Part shown: in pieces, positions 12,861 through 26,364 of the stretch
How the letters are laid out: every line of letters begins with the position of its first letter
How positions within the stretch are numbered: position 1 is the first letter of the stretch
DNA from: Chaunax sp. Z400
Taxonomy: Eukaryota; Chordata; Actinopteri; Lophiiformes; Chaunacidae
Reading direction: 5' to 3'
Assembly: GCA_037577475.1 (NCBI GenBank)
Contig: CM075206.1
Span: 5,427,459 to 5,491,458, forward strand
DNA length: 64,000 bases
The notes under the pieces: generated by a model
What the model was told of the DNA's origin: nothing
Database searches by the model: none
What the model saw: the letters and a program-made list of their open reading frames with translations, nothing else
Translations under genes and position numbers: made by a program

Positions 12861-14419
12861 GGACGATAAAGCCTAAAGCACATCATTTGCAATATCCTTA
12901 TTGGTTAATCTCCTTTCATAATGGAAGTTTTACCACAAAGGATCTTCTTGGACTGTTATGTGATGTGATACTTAAAAGAATCCGAGCTGTCACTCACCAT
13001 TCTGATTTGGGTTTTGATAAAACACAAACAATTTCTATTCTTTCTCTTTTGTTGTCAACTCAGCTTTGTGACTTTACTGTCTCGAATGCTAAACCTCAGC
13101 TCCTCCTCTCCTCTGGTGAGGGTTCACTGACTCCTCTCTTAACGGAGCGTCACCCGCAGCCGAGGACGAAACGCTCTTCCATAAACACCGCACTTCTCAT
13201 CGACGCTCCGCTGCGAGAGCACAAAGAGCCAGTGACAGATTGTCATAAGCGACTAAGGCGGAGTGAGAAAAGGGCTGCTGGGGCCTGCTCCAGAGGTTTG
13301 TGAATTGCTAATGTAGAACATATGAAGCCAGTGCCGGGGCTGCGACTGCCAGATTTCATTATGCCATCTCTCTCCACGCTCATGATCTCACTGCTAAGGC
13401 ACGCTCGTCTGCAGCGAGGCCTGCAGTTACACCATAACTCTGCAACACTTTGCAAAGCGTGTGAAAGATGCTCCAGACTTTGTCTGTTTGCGTGTTTGCA
13501 AGCGCATGTGTGTGCAAGTTGTGTCGCTCCTTTCCGGGTGTGAATACAAACACATGTACATGACTTAGTGCAATAAAAAAAAAGCACCTCTGGGTGTAGG
13601 TATGTTAGAACTGGTGTTTTTACCTGCTCCGAAAGATATCACCTTGAGATTTAACTGTTTCCCAATGAGCCCTTAAAATTAACATCTACATACTTTGGCA
13701 GATGTGCTGTATGTGCTGTGAACAGTTCCACCAAAAAGTGATTTCCCCTCATCATGTTGTTTCAAGTGAATAATCTTACCGGCCGAAAGAAATATAAATC
13801 TGATATCTCAAGAAAAAGCAAATACTTGATTCATTTCTTCATTTTCCATTCTGTAAACCATCATTCTGGTGCTAACAATCTCATAGTTATTAGTCTAGTT
13901 GTTGCCTAGTTGCAGGTAATTCATGCATTTAGCATAGGATTTTGTCTTCAAAAGAAACATCAACTGTTAACATCAGGTTTTGATGTCAGTAGTAAAGAAC
14001 GAAAGCTAAAAAGAAATTCATCATCATAAATTAAAATGAGTTAAACTTAATGTAACTGGTGATTTGCTACATATCAAAATGAGAGATCGTAAGGGATTTC
14101 ATCTTATAGTAGGTAACAGGCATGTCTATTATAGTCTGTGCCTTTACTCTTTGACATGGTGTGCTTAACTCCTCTAAAACAACTTCATTTAAAAAAAACA
14201 CGATACTGAACCTCCAAGCAATTATCTGCCTGGCAAGAGAAGGGGATGGAGAAGTCCCATGCAGACTATCAGTGGAGGCAGTTTGGAAGCTGGCTCTCTT
14301 GTGATCAATCCCTTCACACCCCGTCTCTCGCCATGTTTGCTTAAACTGAGACCTCAAGCTGTTTGGACATGTAAATAACACTTTCAGAGACTGTTTAGCT
14401 AAGCTCAATGGGAGTTGCT

Positions 14420-14830
14420 GTTGACTTTTGGAGCGTTTTGCTTAATTATAGGTCCCAGATTGTTTCAGGTCTAATGGCCTAATTACAGCTGTATAAATTA
14501 GCCTAATGTCCTCGCTGTGCAGAGATTTCTGTATTTCTGCTATGCATGGGCACCAGAAAAGAGAAAGCCTTTATTCAGTGAAGGGCAATAGTAAAAACAA
14601 AAAAAAGAGGGAGAAGAAAGCAAGCAGAGAGGTTAAATAACAGAAGAATGCTAAGTGTTGCCTTGCCAATCTATCTGCAATTAATCAAACACATAAGGCT
14701 GGCAGATCACATCCTCTGTAGATCAATAGATTTTATTCCCTCTTCCGTTGCGTTCTCCCCGTCTCTCTTGCACGATTGCTCTCACACCCTTAAAGACAAA
14801 CACTCTCTCTGTGGCTGAATGTAATTAACA
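14420..14830. promoter_or_regulatory. Candidate regulatory stretch in intron 3
   Basis: It contains GCTTAATTATAGGTCCC, TGGCCTAATTACAGCTG and AAATTAGCCTAATGTCC in its first 100 bases, then TCTGCAATTAATCAAAC near 14670. These are repeated homeodomain-type cores in otherwise complex sequence. A purine-rich run at 14590-14640 interrupts it. Confidence 0.35.
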
Positions 14831-17469
14831 TGGTGGAAAAGAAAAACACAACAGAGATGAGAGAGTGAGCAGTAAAAGGACAAATGTCAGACACACTCTC
14901 TGTTCAAGTACATTCCATCGCGACTCGCAGTCAGAAGTAATTTGTTTGTCTAGATTGAATAAGTCAATGCCCATCTTTTCTCGTCATGGTTCCGCAAGAG
15001 AATGCAAACTTTTTTCTGGGAATTAGTGTTCTAGCAGGGTTGTCTCTTTGCGTCAATATTTTCAAAGTTATGTGCAGGAAAATGCTTCATTCAACTAAGG
15101 TTTTGGAATGCAAACATACAATACATGTAACATGCAACTGTTCCCTGCAAAACTTTAACTAAAAGTTCAAATCTTTGCAGATGAGTATCCCCTGTTCAAC
15201 ATGTATTCATCTGTAGGACATTTATCTCAAATAATCTATGGTAAGAACCCTGATTTTTGCTAGAACAATGATGATCAAGCTGTAAAAAAGAGCTCCATAT
15301 ACCTCGCAGTTGCCCCTTCCATCTCCAAAAGTAACACAAATATCTCAATGGAACTCCGGCATCTGCAAGACATTTACCAAGCTGAGTCAATCATAACAAA
15401 TTGCATGCCATCACAAGGGCCCTTGCCTTGCTACAGAGTGGAGCTAAGCACGCACACTCCTCTTCCAGGGGCCCCCCCAGCGCAATCCAACCCCAGCTAT
15501 GACCCGTTTTTCTTCCCTTCCCCGCCTCCCTTCCTCCCTGTATCCCAGTGTGGATCAAGGGAGTGAAGGTTATTTCACAAGGCCTCTGTGGAGCACCAAT
15601 CTATCTCCTACATTTGGTGAATTTCTCCAGATTGGGATAAGCTGGGGAGGAGAACAAAGCGCTACGCCTTGGCCCTCCCCCCACGCTCAAGCACCATCTC
15701 TACCCCGCCCCACCCTCCAGCTTCCTCTCCCCCACCCAGCTGGAGAGAGATTTACACAGCAGTTTAGTAGCTCGAACACTGCGCTACACATTTTTCCACT
15801 TCTCTCTCTGTATCCCTAACATCTGTCGATCTCCTTCTCTCCAAATTATGATACCTCACAGAGAGAGGGGAGTTGATTTAAACCTCAGGTTAACTCACCA
15901 GGACTTTGCTACATTTATTTTTCCCTCTATGATTTATGCAACTCAAATACTCAAAGGGTCGGACCTTTATTGCGACCATTATTTAGGGAATTTGGGTCAC
16001 AAAAGACTAAAAGATGGCTAGAAAATGATATGATAAGTTATTCATCTATATATGAGCCAAGGTCAATGATTACCACAGCTGTATCAGGCTACTCTGGGAC
16101 AGACTGACCCTCACCCAAAGCTCTGTCCTGGGCCCCTACTGCATGTGGCTGTGTGGTAGTGACTGAGAATGCAGCTGCATTTTTAAAACACATTGGTTGG
16201 ACATTGCTTGGGGAAACTGAACAGCTTCTCAGAGAGGCGGCTGGTCATTTTCTTGTAATTTTGCATACAAATTTTGATTTCCAGGTACAGCCATTGTTCG
16301 CAATTCAGTTCCTGTTAGGAGTATGAACTTGTAGAGACTTGAATCTTGTTTTTAGAGAGGTAATCCATCACAGTGAGCACTCTGTCACCTTTAGATTTAT
16401 GTCAAAACTATGTATTATCGTATGCTAATGTGGTTAAACAGAGGGGCTAGTTTAAAGATTCTCCTCAGTGGTGCCTTCAAGGGCACCACGAAAGGCCGAA
16501 AAGCAACACATTAATTAACTGTTAATTTGAGCTAGGAGACATGTCTGTTGTGAAAAAGGGTTGCATACTGTCAACTAAATGTTTTGGATGATCCATCTCA
16601 ATCTATCTGCATGCTGATTTTCATATGTGTTAAAATAAGTGGAAGCCAGTGGCTGCATGGAGGGTCAGAAATCATTCTAAAAAATAAATGGTATCCTTTA
16701 AAAAATAGTCATGCACAAGTGACTTTAATTTTATTACACTGACATTCAACACCAGTGCAGTCTTTTGATTTATTCTACGATGAAATTGTATTTCTGCCTG
16801 TACTGTAAGTCCATTCCTCTACGTTCCACCAAACCCATACAGACATTAGACAAAGTCTGTACATGCCTCTTGAGGTACATGGCCATTATTTGGGCTAATA
16901 GAGGAAACTGTGTGTCACAGAGAAAGACAAAGGCTAGTGTCACAGCAATCAGACAAATGGCTGCTGGGCGCTGCAGGGCCAGATAGAGGTCGACACTTCT
17001 GGACCAATTAGGTGTTGTGAGCGCAACAGCATCTTTAACTCTCAAATTCTCAGTCTTTTCCACTCTCTGTGCTCTTTGCGTTGCTGTCACCTTAGCCTCT
17101 CTTTCACCCTCTCTTTTATTCTTGCTCCGTCTTCCTAATTCTCTCAGTTAATCCTGCTCTCGGTCTATCTCTTTTACTTTGACTCTCTCATTATTCAAAG
17201 CACATCTCTCCCCTTTCCCTCCTCACAGCGTCCCAAAACAAGGACAAAGTTGTAATCCATTTACTGCATCCCTGTCAACAGATTCCACCCAAATAATCCT
17301 CAAAGACTTACAACCAGGCCTAGGTACTATCAAGGGAAGGGGAGTAAAGAAGAGGCAGGATGCAAAGGGGAAGGCGACTGAGAGACATAGAGAAAGAGGG
17401 AAGAAAGAGGAGAACATACAAGGGAAGTGGAGGAGTGGGGCAACGGAGGGAACTTGTGTCACAGTGATT

Positions 17470-17670
17470 TGAGGCTTCGTCACGCAGGTGGCGCCCAGGG
17501 GTTCTCTCAGCCTGGGCAGAGAGACAAACTGGGGCCCATGTAAACCTTAAAGAGGATTAACCCTGCCGGAGCGCTTTAATGAGACCTGAAAGTGCCGGGC
17601 ACCGGAGAGCCTCACTGATTGAGCTGCGCTCAAGTCAGCTCCCGATGGTCGGCTATGGCCCAGTGGCCCA
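17470..17670. promoter_or_regulatory. Candidate regulatory stretch in intron 3
   Basis: A 200-base block with CGTCACGCAGGTGGCGCC, AACCTTAAAGAGGATTAACC and GGAGCGCTTTAATGAGACC, followed by TGCGCTCAAGTCAGC. It is complex and CpG-bearing, and flanked by low-complexity purine and pyrimidine runs on both sides, so it stands out from its neighbourhood. Confidence 0.35.
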
Positions 17671-19539
17671 GCAGCGGTGCTGAGGCTCCGTGGCCTACAG
17701 CTGCCCGCTCATACTGAGCCACATCAAAGCAGCCTGTCTGGGAGAACCCCAAGATGGGAGGAAGGGGAGGGTGGTGGGCATAAGGGAGGTGACGTGTGTG
17801 AGTGAGGGAGAGGTAGGAGGAGGAGGGAGAGGAGAGTGCCTGTATGGAGGAATCCCTTATCTCCTCCTGAGAGGATGCTGCTCTGTGGTGTGAGATTGTC
17901 TAGAGCTGCCACCTGTCCCAGGCATCTTTAAAGGCAACACTAAATCCTGTGATGGGCCTGACCTCCTTGAGCTCCCATTCTTTCATGTCTCACTTCATTT
18001 TCTGCTTTATACACCACAGCCTCCTTCTTCTAGACTCTCGCTGGCTCTTCTGTCTTCTCCCTACCCCTCTGCCTCACTTAAACCCTCCGACTCCCTTCCT
18101 CTTTGTCTTTTCGACAGTGGTATCTTGCGTTTCACCAGGCTGCTGCTGGGAACATTTTAATTACACTTTGTTCATCGGCCTCCTCTTCGTGTAGAGCAAT
18201 ACTTGTGACCCAGTATAGACGAAAGTAAGGGTGCTTGTCTTTGCCAATATGTGAGAGGACCACAGACATAAAACAGGAACGATGAGATTTGGATACACGG
18301 GAAACTAACATGTGGAACGCTATGAAATGTCTCTGATTCTCCCAGAGCAGACAGAGCTGATTATCCTGCTGGAGACTACAGGGTAACTTAAGGAGCAGAG
18401 AAAAAGCTCAAGCAGCTAGCTGAGGAAAAGCCCCCACGAGCATTTGGTCTTGTTATGTTGATAATATAGTACTTAATGTTATTGTACCAGTGCTATTTGC
18501 TGCAGTTTATTCTCCTTTTGGACGTACCAGATGCAGCAAATCTTCATTTTAAGCCTTCACAACATCAGCAAAGTGTTATTGTTTCAACTTGCCTCTGTGG
18601 ACTCGACTGATTAACCAATCTCATTCGAAAAGACGTAAAACACACTGACAGATGTTGTGACAATGATACCAAGAAATGCTGAGTATTCTTCTTTGAACAT
18701 CTTAAGTTCGCCGGAAATTCTTAATTCTTCTTAGCCCCTTTCACATTTAATCTCATCATTGTTAATAAGAGCTGCCATTATTCTGTGATGCTCAGTTCAT
18801 ATACACCAGCTTTGTGGTAGGAGCGGCACATGACCTTAAGATGGTATGAAAGTGCATTCTCAAAGTACTTCAAACTCTGCTTAACCCCCTTAAATCATCA
18901 AGCGCTACAAAGGGGCACATGCATGTGAGAATATGGCCTATCGTACAGCATGAGATGCCTCTAATAAGCTGTATAAAAGGGGATCATCTGATTATCCCTG
19001 GTGCGCCGGACCAAGGGGCCACAGCAGAGCACAGGCCCCTGTTGTTCTTTCTTGATGAGAAGAGGTGGATGGAAGGGATTCCTCTTCATTGCCTGCAGTG
19101 TGCCCCAGGCTGCTCTGTGCCGGCACACCACTGGGGGACTACACCGTGCCACCACGCTCAAAAAGCCAATATTGAAACAATCACAAAGACAAACACTTAC
19201 CCTTGAAACAGGCACGTGTCTTCTCACCCCAGGCTCTACTCTGTACTCTGCAGTTCTTCGGGGGGGGAGGCTGTTTGAATCTGTATCCAAGCCAGTGCTT
19301 GTCATGTTTAAACCAACAAGAGGCCAGAAAGTTTGTTCTTTGAGCACAAGTTCAGAAGAATGCTCTGTTTGTGCTCTTTTTCCACCTACTGTATATATAC
19401 ACACACATTATAATTGCTCTTCTTTGCTCTCTTTGCCGTTCTTACTATTTCAAGACGCATGGAAAAGCCCTGTCCGGTCCATAAAAACTGAAAGACCAAG
19501 CACTGTAATTAACTTTAAAGAGTCCGGGCCAATTGATGT

Positions 19540-19720
19540 GCGGATCACGTTCAGTTTGGTGACAGCTAGCTCATTCAGTTCAGTGGTCAGCTGCATTTTG
19601 ATACTGAGGCAGACAGACTGACGCCGGGGCAGCGGCTGGCGTGATACGGCCCAGTAGACCTGAGATCAGCTCGGCACAGCAGTTTAGATTTGAACCCTTT
19701 GACTGGACACCCACTGCCCC
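19540..19720. promoter_or_regulatory. Possible regulatory stretch in intron 3
   Basis: Complex, CpG-bearing sequence with TGCGGATCACGTTCAG, GACGCCGGGGCAGCGGCTGG and CGTGATACGGCCC. There is no simple repeat. It overlaps a long chance ORF, which I do not regard as a gene. Confidence 0.25.
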
Positions 19721-21614
19721 CACCGCATCATGAAAACCAAGGGACAAGTTTTACTCCCCGGCTCAGTGTTCACAAGAACACAGGGTCTGTACGATCCAGG
19801 TAACAGTCACCTTTGTCCAGGCTCACAGAGCCAGGGTTACTGTGACACATGTGAGGGAATCCTTCAGCCAGGAGATGCATACCTTCACTGCCTCTAGCTT
19901 AGCAGGCTTGGTTTCTGAGATCAGTCAAGACATTAAGGCTTTGGTGTGGGGATTAGGCCCAGGCAGCTAGATTTGGGCTAGATTTTTGAGGGAGCTAACT
20001 GAAAGACTACTGGACTGATCAGCATCCATGACAGTCTGGAGAGACCTAATATCTGGTCTACCCTTATCAATGTCGTACTGTGTCACAGCCACCAAACTTC
20101 AATCACTTCAGCTGAAAAATACTTAGCCATTGTCTCTAAAGCTCTAAATTCACCTTCCTCTTCTTGCCTTCCATTTCACTCAACTGAATTGTGTTTCAGT
20201 CCAGTTTTAACATTTGCAAGAATGCCTTTGAAAAGGATGTGCTTTAAGTCCCTCCTTAAATTTAGTCTGGCAAAGAAGGGCGAGTGTTTAAGAAGGAGAC
20301 ACTTTAAAGAAGAAGATCCTCTCAGGAGAAGAGGAGATGCTTTCGCCAGGAAGTGGGCTCACTGCTGCTGCAGGACCACTGACCGGCTAATCAACGCACA
20401 ATGTAAACAGATGTCGGCGCCGCGCATCCCATTCACACTTCTGCACAATTAAGATTTTAAGAAAGAAGACTTCTCCCTCATTAATCCTCATCTCAATCCT
20501 TTCTTCTTATCCCACAGCAAAGCTCCATGTATTAGTGCTGTGGTAAGAAGGATGTGGACTCTTATCCAATGTTTGGCCAAGAAAAGCGGCTAAGGCTCAG
20601 GCATCACCATGATTAGCTAATGCTAACAATAGGGGCGATGTTTCCTTGGTGCCTCCTCCTTTCTGCACTGAAGTGGGTGTAAAAACCAGAGTAAACACAG
20701 TCTTAGGCCGCGGACATAAGGAGAGTGGGAGATCACAAGTCTGGGTGAATAGCAGAGATTTATCCAGAGCACAGACCCCAGAAATCCCCCCCAGTTCTCT
20801 CCATGTTGTTCAACTCCCACGCCTCCCAGAGCTTCACCACCACGATAATGACCCAGTGGCCAGGTGTGGGGAGGCTGCAGGTGCCATCGCATTTAGGCAC
20901 ATTAAGCACTGACACACACCAGTGCGAAGAGTAATCGGATTTACCTGGCTGTCTGCTGCGTGCCGCGCCGCGCTATGCAAGCACAGCACAAAGGCTTAGG
21001 CCCCCTCTCCATCACAAACACGCACACATATACACACCTGGGATGAATTTAGGAGGTGACAAAGCCCTCATAGAGAGGGACTACCACTGGTGGAGTAGGG
21101 GCTGTGTGTGTGTTTGTGTGTGCATGCACATGTATGTGTATGGAACCAGAGACCAGAACAGGAGCCACGTGGCTTTTTACACCTAGCAGCGACAGAATCT
21201 ACAGGCTTCAGGTTCAAAGCAGCAGAGGGAGGGACAGGAAGAAGAGGTTTTAGGGGAACCCTTTCGTTCTGCTGACCCTCAGACCACTAGAGCTCATGGG
21301 GATTGAGCTCTGGCGCTGGGTTCAATCAGACTGAATTGGACTGTCGCCTTTGGGGACACCCCATGTCCTCAACACCTGGGGCCAGGAGGAGGTGTTTTAC
21401 ACCACTATGCTTTCATTTCCGCCTGTAAGTCTTTCTGAGCTGAGTCAGGATCAGAGAACTGACAGGGAAACGCCAATGAAACAAAAAAGAAGCCATTTGT
21501 AATGTTTTAAGATCCAAATTTGTGCAATTTGTTTTTCTTCTCTTTAGTGGACTGGTATCAAATCCGGTCTTAACTTTTTTAACTAATTCTTAAACAGTAT
21601 ATTATGCACTGACA

Positions 21615-21893
21615 CTAAGGCTGCAACTAACATTTAATTACACTATTGATTATTCTAACTTTTTTTTTTCAATTTATTAACGAATCAATTTTGCTATTAT
21701 GTGACAGGAAATGGTAAACAACAATCACAGATCCCAAGGTGGCATCTCCAAATTGCTTGTTCTGTCTAATCAATAGTTGAAAACATTAAGATGGTCAATT
21801 CACAATGACAAAAAAGAGAAAAGCAGCAAATCCTCATAACTAAAAAGCTTAAACTGTTTAGAATTAACTAACAATTTGCAGTTTCTAGCTTTA
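21615..21893 (+). mobile_element. Dispersed teleost repeat, MITE-like, second copy
   Basis: Same family as 2569-2919, in the forward direction. It starts with CTAAGGCTGCAACTAAC and carries GACAGGAAATGGTAAAC, CCCAAGGTGGCATCTCC, AAATTGCTTGTTCTGTC and GAGAAAAGCAGCAAATCC, all hallmark words of the family. The 3' end fades out, so it is truncated or eroded. Confidence 0.75.
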
Positions 21894-22299
21894 AACTTTT
21901 TCTACATTATACTCAAGACTTTTAAAATCTGGAAAAAGCCGCGGAGCAGGAGAATAAAACCTATCGTGCCCACAGCTTCCCAGCGAGCATCCCTGTTCCA
22001 TCGTCTACTCTTGCCTGTGATTGCAGTCTTCCAGCCTCTTGTGTCCCTCTGCACAAAGAACCCCTCTTAAAGCTCTACGGCCCTTTTGACTTTTCCTGCT
22101 GCTTTTGAACTCTTCATTTGAGATTGTGACTCTCCCTCATGACCCCAAGCCTTTGAGTGACCCCCCCCTCCCCCCCTTTCTCTCCCCACTCTTACCCCTA
22201 GGCTTCAGTGGTCTGGAACCTCCAGGGCTCCTTCACACATACCCCCACACGAACACACGAAATGAGAAGTGGCAGTGGTGCTGAGTTAGGTCAGGATGT

Positions 22300-22640
22300 A
22301 ATGGGCAGTAATGTTCTGCCCTCGAGGGTTCTGTCCACAGCATCATCGCCTGGTTTTAAGTAACCTTTCCCTTAAAGAGGCACCTTGGTGACTCCGGCGT
22401 ATGAGGGAGCAGAGGCTAATGAAGTGGCTGAATAAATAGAGTTACAGTGTAAGGTTGGGGTCCACTGGACTTTTCATTACTGCCACTGGATTAAAATCTC
22501 TCTGTCCCACTCCGTCTGGCCCAATTCAGAGCCAATTTAGCCAAACTAAACAAGCTATCACATCAAATTCTTGTCTGCAGGCAAAGTCCTGGCTACAGCG
22601 GTCACCAAATTAACCTCCTAATCAGCCTCTTACTCCTCAA
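22300..22640. promoter_or_regulatory. Candidate regulatory stretch in intron 3
   Basis: Complex sequence with TTTTAAGTAACCTTTCCC, GGAGCAGAGGCTAATGAAG, TGGATTAAAATCTCTC and GAGCCAATTTAGCCAAAC. It lies about 800 bases past exon 3 in the transcript direction and is bounded by pyrimidine-rich DNA. Confidence 0.3.
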
Positions 22641-22801
22641 TCATCTATCTCCTGTTCTCTCTTTCCACATACACGCACAGCTTCACTTTCGTCTAGCTAC
22701 CACTGTCTATCTCACCTTTTATTTCAAATTATCTTCTGTATCTCACTCAAGCCACTGCTCTCCTTTCACTACAATCTATCAGGCTTCATCTCCATTAGTC
22801 G

Positions 22802-22808
<7 letters not shown>

Positions 22809-22844
<36 letters not shown>

Positions 22845-22890
22845 CCTTTCTCTCACACAGTCCCACAGAGGGAGAGAGAGAGAGAGAGAG
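22809..22890. repeat. (CT)n and (GA)n forming an inverted repeat
   Basis: A CT tract (22809-22840) is followed 31 bases later by a GA tract (22872-22890). The two can pair, giving a hairpin with a stem of up to about 19 bp in either DNA or gli3 pre-mRNA. Confidence 0.9.
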
Positions 22891-23079
22891 GCAGAGAAGG
22901 GGGTGGTGAGGTTTTGACTCGGCGTTGCTTTGGGGCTTTGAAGTGTGTGTTGATGAGAAAAAGTGGAGTACTGTGTTCAGACAGGCCCCTAATGAGGGAA
23001 TTAAGAAGCTGCACTGGCCGTTCCCCATACTAACTTCCAAGGCACAAAACAAGGCAAGTGTGGGTGTGTATGTTCACAA

Positions 23080-23183
<104 letters not shown>

Positions 23184-23316
23184 GCGAGAACGAGCACAAG
23201 AGAGAGTCTAATCTGTCAGACTTAATCACGCATCTGACAGCCCTGCCTCTCACCTACAGTAAAGAAATAAACTTGGTCTGTTTGGAGGCTACAAACATGT
23301 CCTTGAGGTGTGTAGA

Positions 23317-23340
23317 TTTTTTTTTTTTTTTTTTTTTTTT
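23317..23340. repeat. T24 run
   Basis: It reads as A24 in the gli3 transcript, about 80 bases past the exon 3 donor and before the CA repeat. Confidence 0.95.
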
Positions 23341-23421
23341 ACTTAACAAAATCTACAAGTTTCCACTTTAGAAATAAATAATTCCAATTATTTACCAGTA
23401 CTTTGTGGTAAGAGGACTTAC

Positions 23422-23667
23422 GATAGTGTGATTCTAAGTAGCCATTGCGGGGGTCCATGGCGAACAGAGTGCCCCGATACGGCAGGGCATGGTCAGCCAG
23501 GTGGGGCAGCGATCCATGCAGCTCCTTCTTCAGCAGGGATGGGCGATCTTCTGTGGAGGTGGAGGGCTCCTCGCTAATGTTCCTGTCGGGGCCGCCGGGC
23601 GTCAGGGTCTGGGAGCTGATGGCATTGCGCCTCTCACGGTTGTAAAGCGTGCCTGAACTCTCGTCCT
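23422..23667 (-). CDS. gli3: gli3 exon 3 (81 full codons)
   Basis: This 246-base exon encodes the part of the Gli3 N-terminus just before and into the repressor region. From the start it shows LYNRERRNAI, EEPSTSTEDRPSLLKKELHG, SLPHLAD and PYRGTLFAMDPRNGY, all close to vertebrate GLI3 (for example EEPSTS, KKEIHGSLPH and FAMDPRNGY in the human protein as I recall it). The acceptor is CTACTCCTGCAG (AG at 23669-23668) and the donor is C|GTAAGT (23421-23416), a near-ideal site. It starts with two bases that complete the Glu codon from exon 2 and ends with one base of the next codon. I found no stop or frameshift. Just past the donor, in intron 3, lie a poly(A) tract and a long CA repeat (in transcript orientation). 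Confidence 0.97.
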
Positions 23668-24719
23668 CTGCAGGAGTAGATAGATGGGAAGAGAGGGGGA
23701 GAATGTGATGTTAAATCTGCAATGAGTAGATTTATTATGTGTTGATATAGGAGTAAAAGTTGGGAGCAGATGTGAGAATCTCTCTCTCTGTTCTGAACAC
23801 CCATACACATGGTGAGGAAATCGGTTGATGTAGGAGGTGCTGGTTAAGGGAGGAGCAGGGGATAACCTTTTTTTTTTTTTTTTACCTGAAACCTGATGGA
23901 CATTAGGGTTGAGAACCTGCTTGGATTTGCCCTCAGCAGTGCCACATGTGGGAGTTCAGAGGCAGATGGTGTTTGAGCATATGGACACGATGGATGGCTA
24001 TTTCACACAACTGAAGCAACATTTCCCAAAGTCTGTTCGTAAATTCAGCTCTGTCTCCTTTTCTTTTTTTTCTTTTTTTTTTTTAAAGAAATGGATTCCC
24101 ATGGAGGAGGCAACGCAGGCTTTCTGTCTGCATTCCAAGCTGCCCATTAACAAACGTCATGTGTTGTATCAACCCCACCCTCCTTCACTCCTTCTCCTCA
24201 GTCTCTCTGTTATCAAACTAAATCTGTCTTATTCTGAGGAGTCGGGTCTCAGGAGAAAACTACCTGCTACCTGGCATAATAAGGATATATGCAGGGTTGA
24301 GTTCAAGGGATGAGCTCCAGCAGAAAGACATAACCCATGACCCCTGACCTCTGAACCGGCATGTATAAGAGTCAGCTAGCCTCCTGACCTGGTATTAGTC
24401 TTTTCTGAAGTACATAGTTTGTATACTAACTCAGAAACTGCCATAAAGTGCCACGATGATGAGGGCTGGATGTGTAAAAAAGTTTATTATGTGGTCTTTA
24501 GTAAGATCTTTGCCAAGCGAGACCCATTATCTTTTGCCAAAAGTCATTAAATCAAGTTCTTTCAGTCTGTTCAATTTAGATTAATCTAGTTTCCATTCAG
24601 CCCCTCATCACCAAACAGCTGTGAATGGTGTTCATGCTCATTCCTGGTTATTTGAAATCATGATTTCACCATTGAGGGTGTTGGCCGTTAGTTCTCTCCA
24701 ATGCCCTTTCTAGCATGAA

Positions 24720-25340
24720 TGTGTCTCACTGACAGCCTGGCAAAATGCCTCCGTGTTGGCGCCAGAGGTTCTGTAGCATTAGCAGCCGAGCGGCGCTAGT
24801 CTCCCCCACTATGCACTGCAACACAGCAGCATCCAGCTGCCAATTAAGAACAGCAGAGAGGACCAGATTAAAGCGCACACTACCTTAAGCACCGAGGAGT
24901 ACCGCCATAATGCTGTGCCACTTCACTGAAGAAGAGAAGCGATCAGGAAGGGGGAGGTTAAGAGAGAGGAACTGAAAGAGAGTATGAGATTGAGAGAGGC
25001 GAAGAGAGAGCAGAGGATAGCAACCCACGGGTCCCGCTTTTATTTCCCTCGCTCTCCCACATCCATTACCGCCGCACAGGCCAGCCGTGCATTGGCACAG
25101 CACTGGCAGCAGATTCAAGGATTCTTAACGCGGAACCGACAGCCAGAGAGGCAAGCCACTCTCATCCGCAGGAAATGACAGCGTCAGTTATGATATAAGT
25201 ATTTAATCCTATACTGCACAGCCCGTGATCTTATTAAGGGAATAATGGCACTTATACGGTTAAAGCTGGATTAATAGGTCTGCTCTTGCAAAGCGCAATA
25301 TTAACATAAAGGGATTTCGGAATTGGGTTCATCTCCCGAC
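24720..25340. promoter_or_regulatory. Candidate regulatory stretch in intron 2 near exon 3
   Basis: Two complex blocks. The first (24740-24860) carries GTTGGCGCCAGAGG, CCGAGCGGCGCTAG and CAGCTGCCAATTAAG. The second (25170-25330) carries GCGTCAGTTATGATATAAG, GGGAATAATGGCACTTATAC, GGATTAATAGGTC and GCGCAATATTAACAT. Between them is a purine-rich gap. This is enhancer-like by composition only. Confidence 0.4.
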
Positions 25341-26336
25341 ATGGATTGAAAGAAGTCAAGACTGTAAACTATGCTGTGAGCAAGCAGTGCAACGGGCAGA
25401 GCATGAAACTGTGTGTAGCACAAGCTTCCACTGTGTATTCTCTGCGCTTTCACATACAGAAAATCTAGCATTACATCTGGGAAAGTAAAAACTGTGTCGA
25501 TATTTATGAGCTCTTTTTCTTACTTTCATACAGATATTTGATGTTTTATGAATAGATTCATCATTGGGGCCTTAGATAGCACAGCCGTTAGGAAACCACT
25601 GGGCATTAACACTGGCCTAAAACATCTTCTGCCAAAACTACTTAGGAGACTCACTTGCTTACTTTATAAAATACAACACATTCCTTTTTTTCACTGTTTC
25701 AGTTTCTTACTCACTCTCTTCCCACATCTTTCTTTTTTTCACCATTTTTCCGGTGACCTCAACATGCTATTCAGATATGTCTCTCTCCTCTAAGGGAGGT
25801 CAAGCGACTAATAGTTCAATCACAGCGGTGTCACAGTCCCACCATCCCCCTCCAGTCACTACGGAAAGCCCATAGGAGGTTCATCATTCTACCATACACC
25901 ACCATAATAGGCTTCATTACCTCATTTTACAGCACCTTAAATGGTTAAACAAGCACCCAGCAGCACAAAGTCAATTGACTCCTTGTACAGGTGGAGGAGA
26001 AGTTTTCTCTTCTGTGCTGCTTGTACCTGCTGGTGGAAACTTTTTGTATCCTTATAACATGTCAGGTATCTGTCAAAAAATGAGCTAATGAAGACGGAGC
26101 AGACAGGTAAACACATGCAACTTTGAAAAGTTCAACCCTGCAACACTTGTCTAGCCCTGACCATCCACCCAACAGACCCTTTCCCTTTATGCCGCCCTCA
26201 TTTTTCATTCCTCTTTTATTTCCCTCTCTTTTCCCATGGTTGCCACATCCAGTCCTCTACCAGTTTGCAGGTCTATTCAGCCCAATACAAAAGCAGCAGG
26301 CCGGTCCTCTGTGGACTAGAGGAAAGCATGCCTCTC

Positions 26337-26364
26337 AAAAAAAAAAAAAAAAAAAAAAAAAAAA
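26337..26364. repeat. A28 run
   Basis: A pure A tract in intron 2, which reads as T28 in the gli3 transcript. There is no clear retroelement body upstream, so it may be a simple tract. Confidence 0.95.

Noticed and set aside
19001..19621. Longest plus-strand ORF, 206 codons
   Set aside because: No recognisable domain, a long antisense ORF over the same bases, no splice or start context, and it lies inside gli3 intron 3. Chance ORF.
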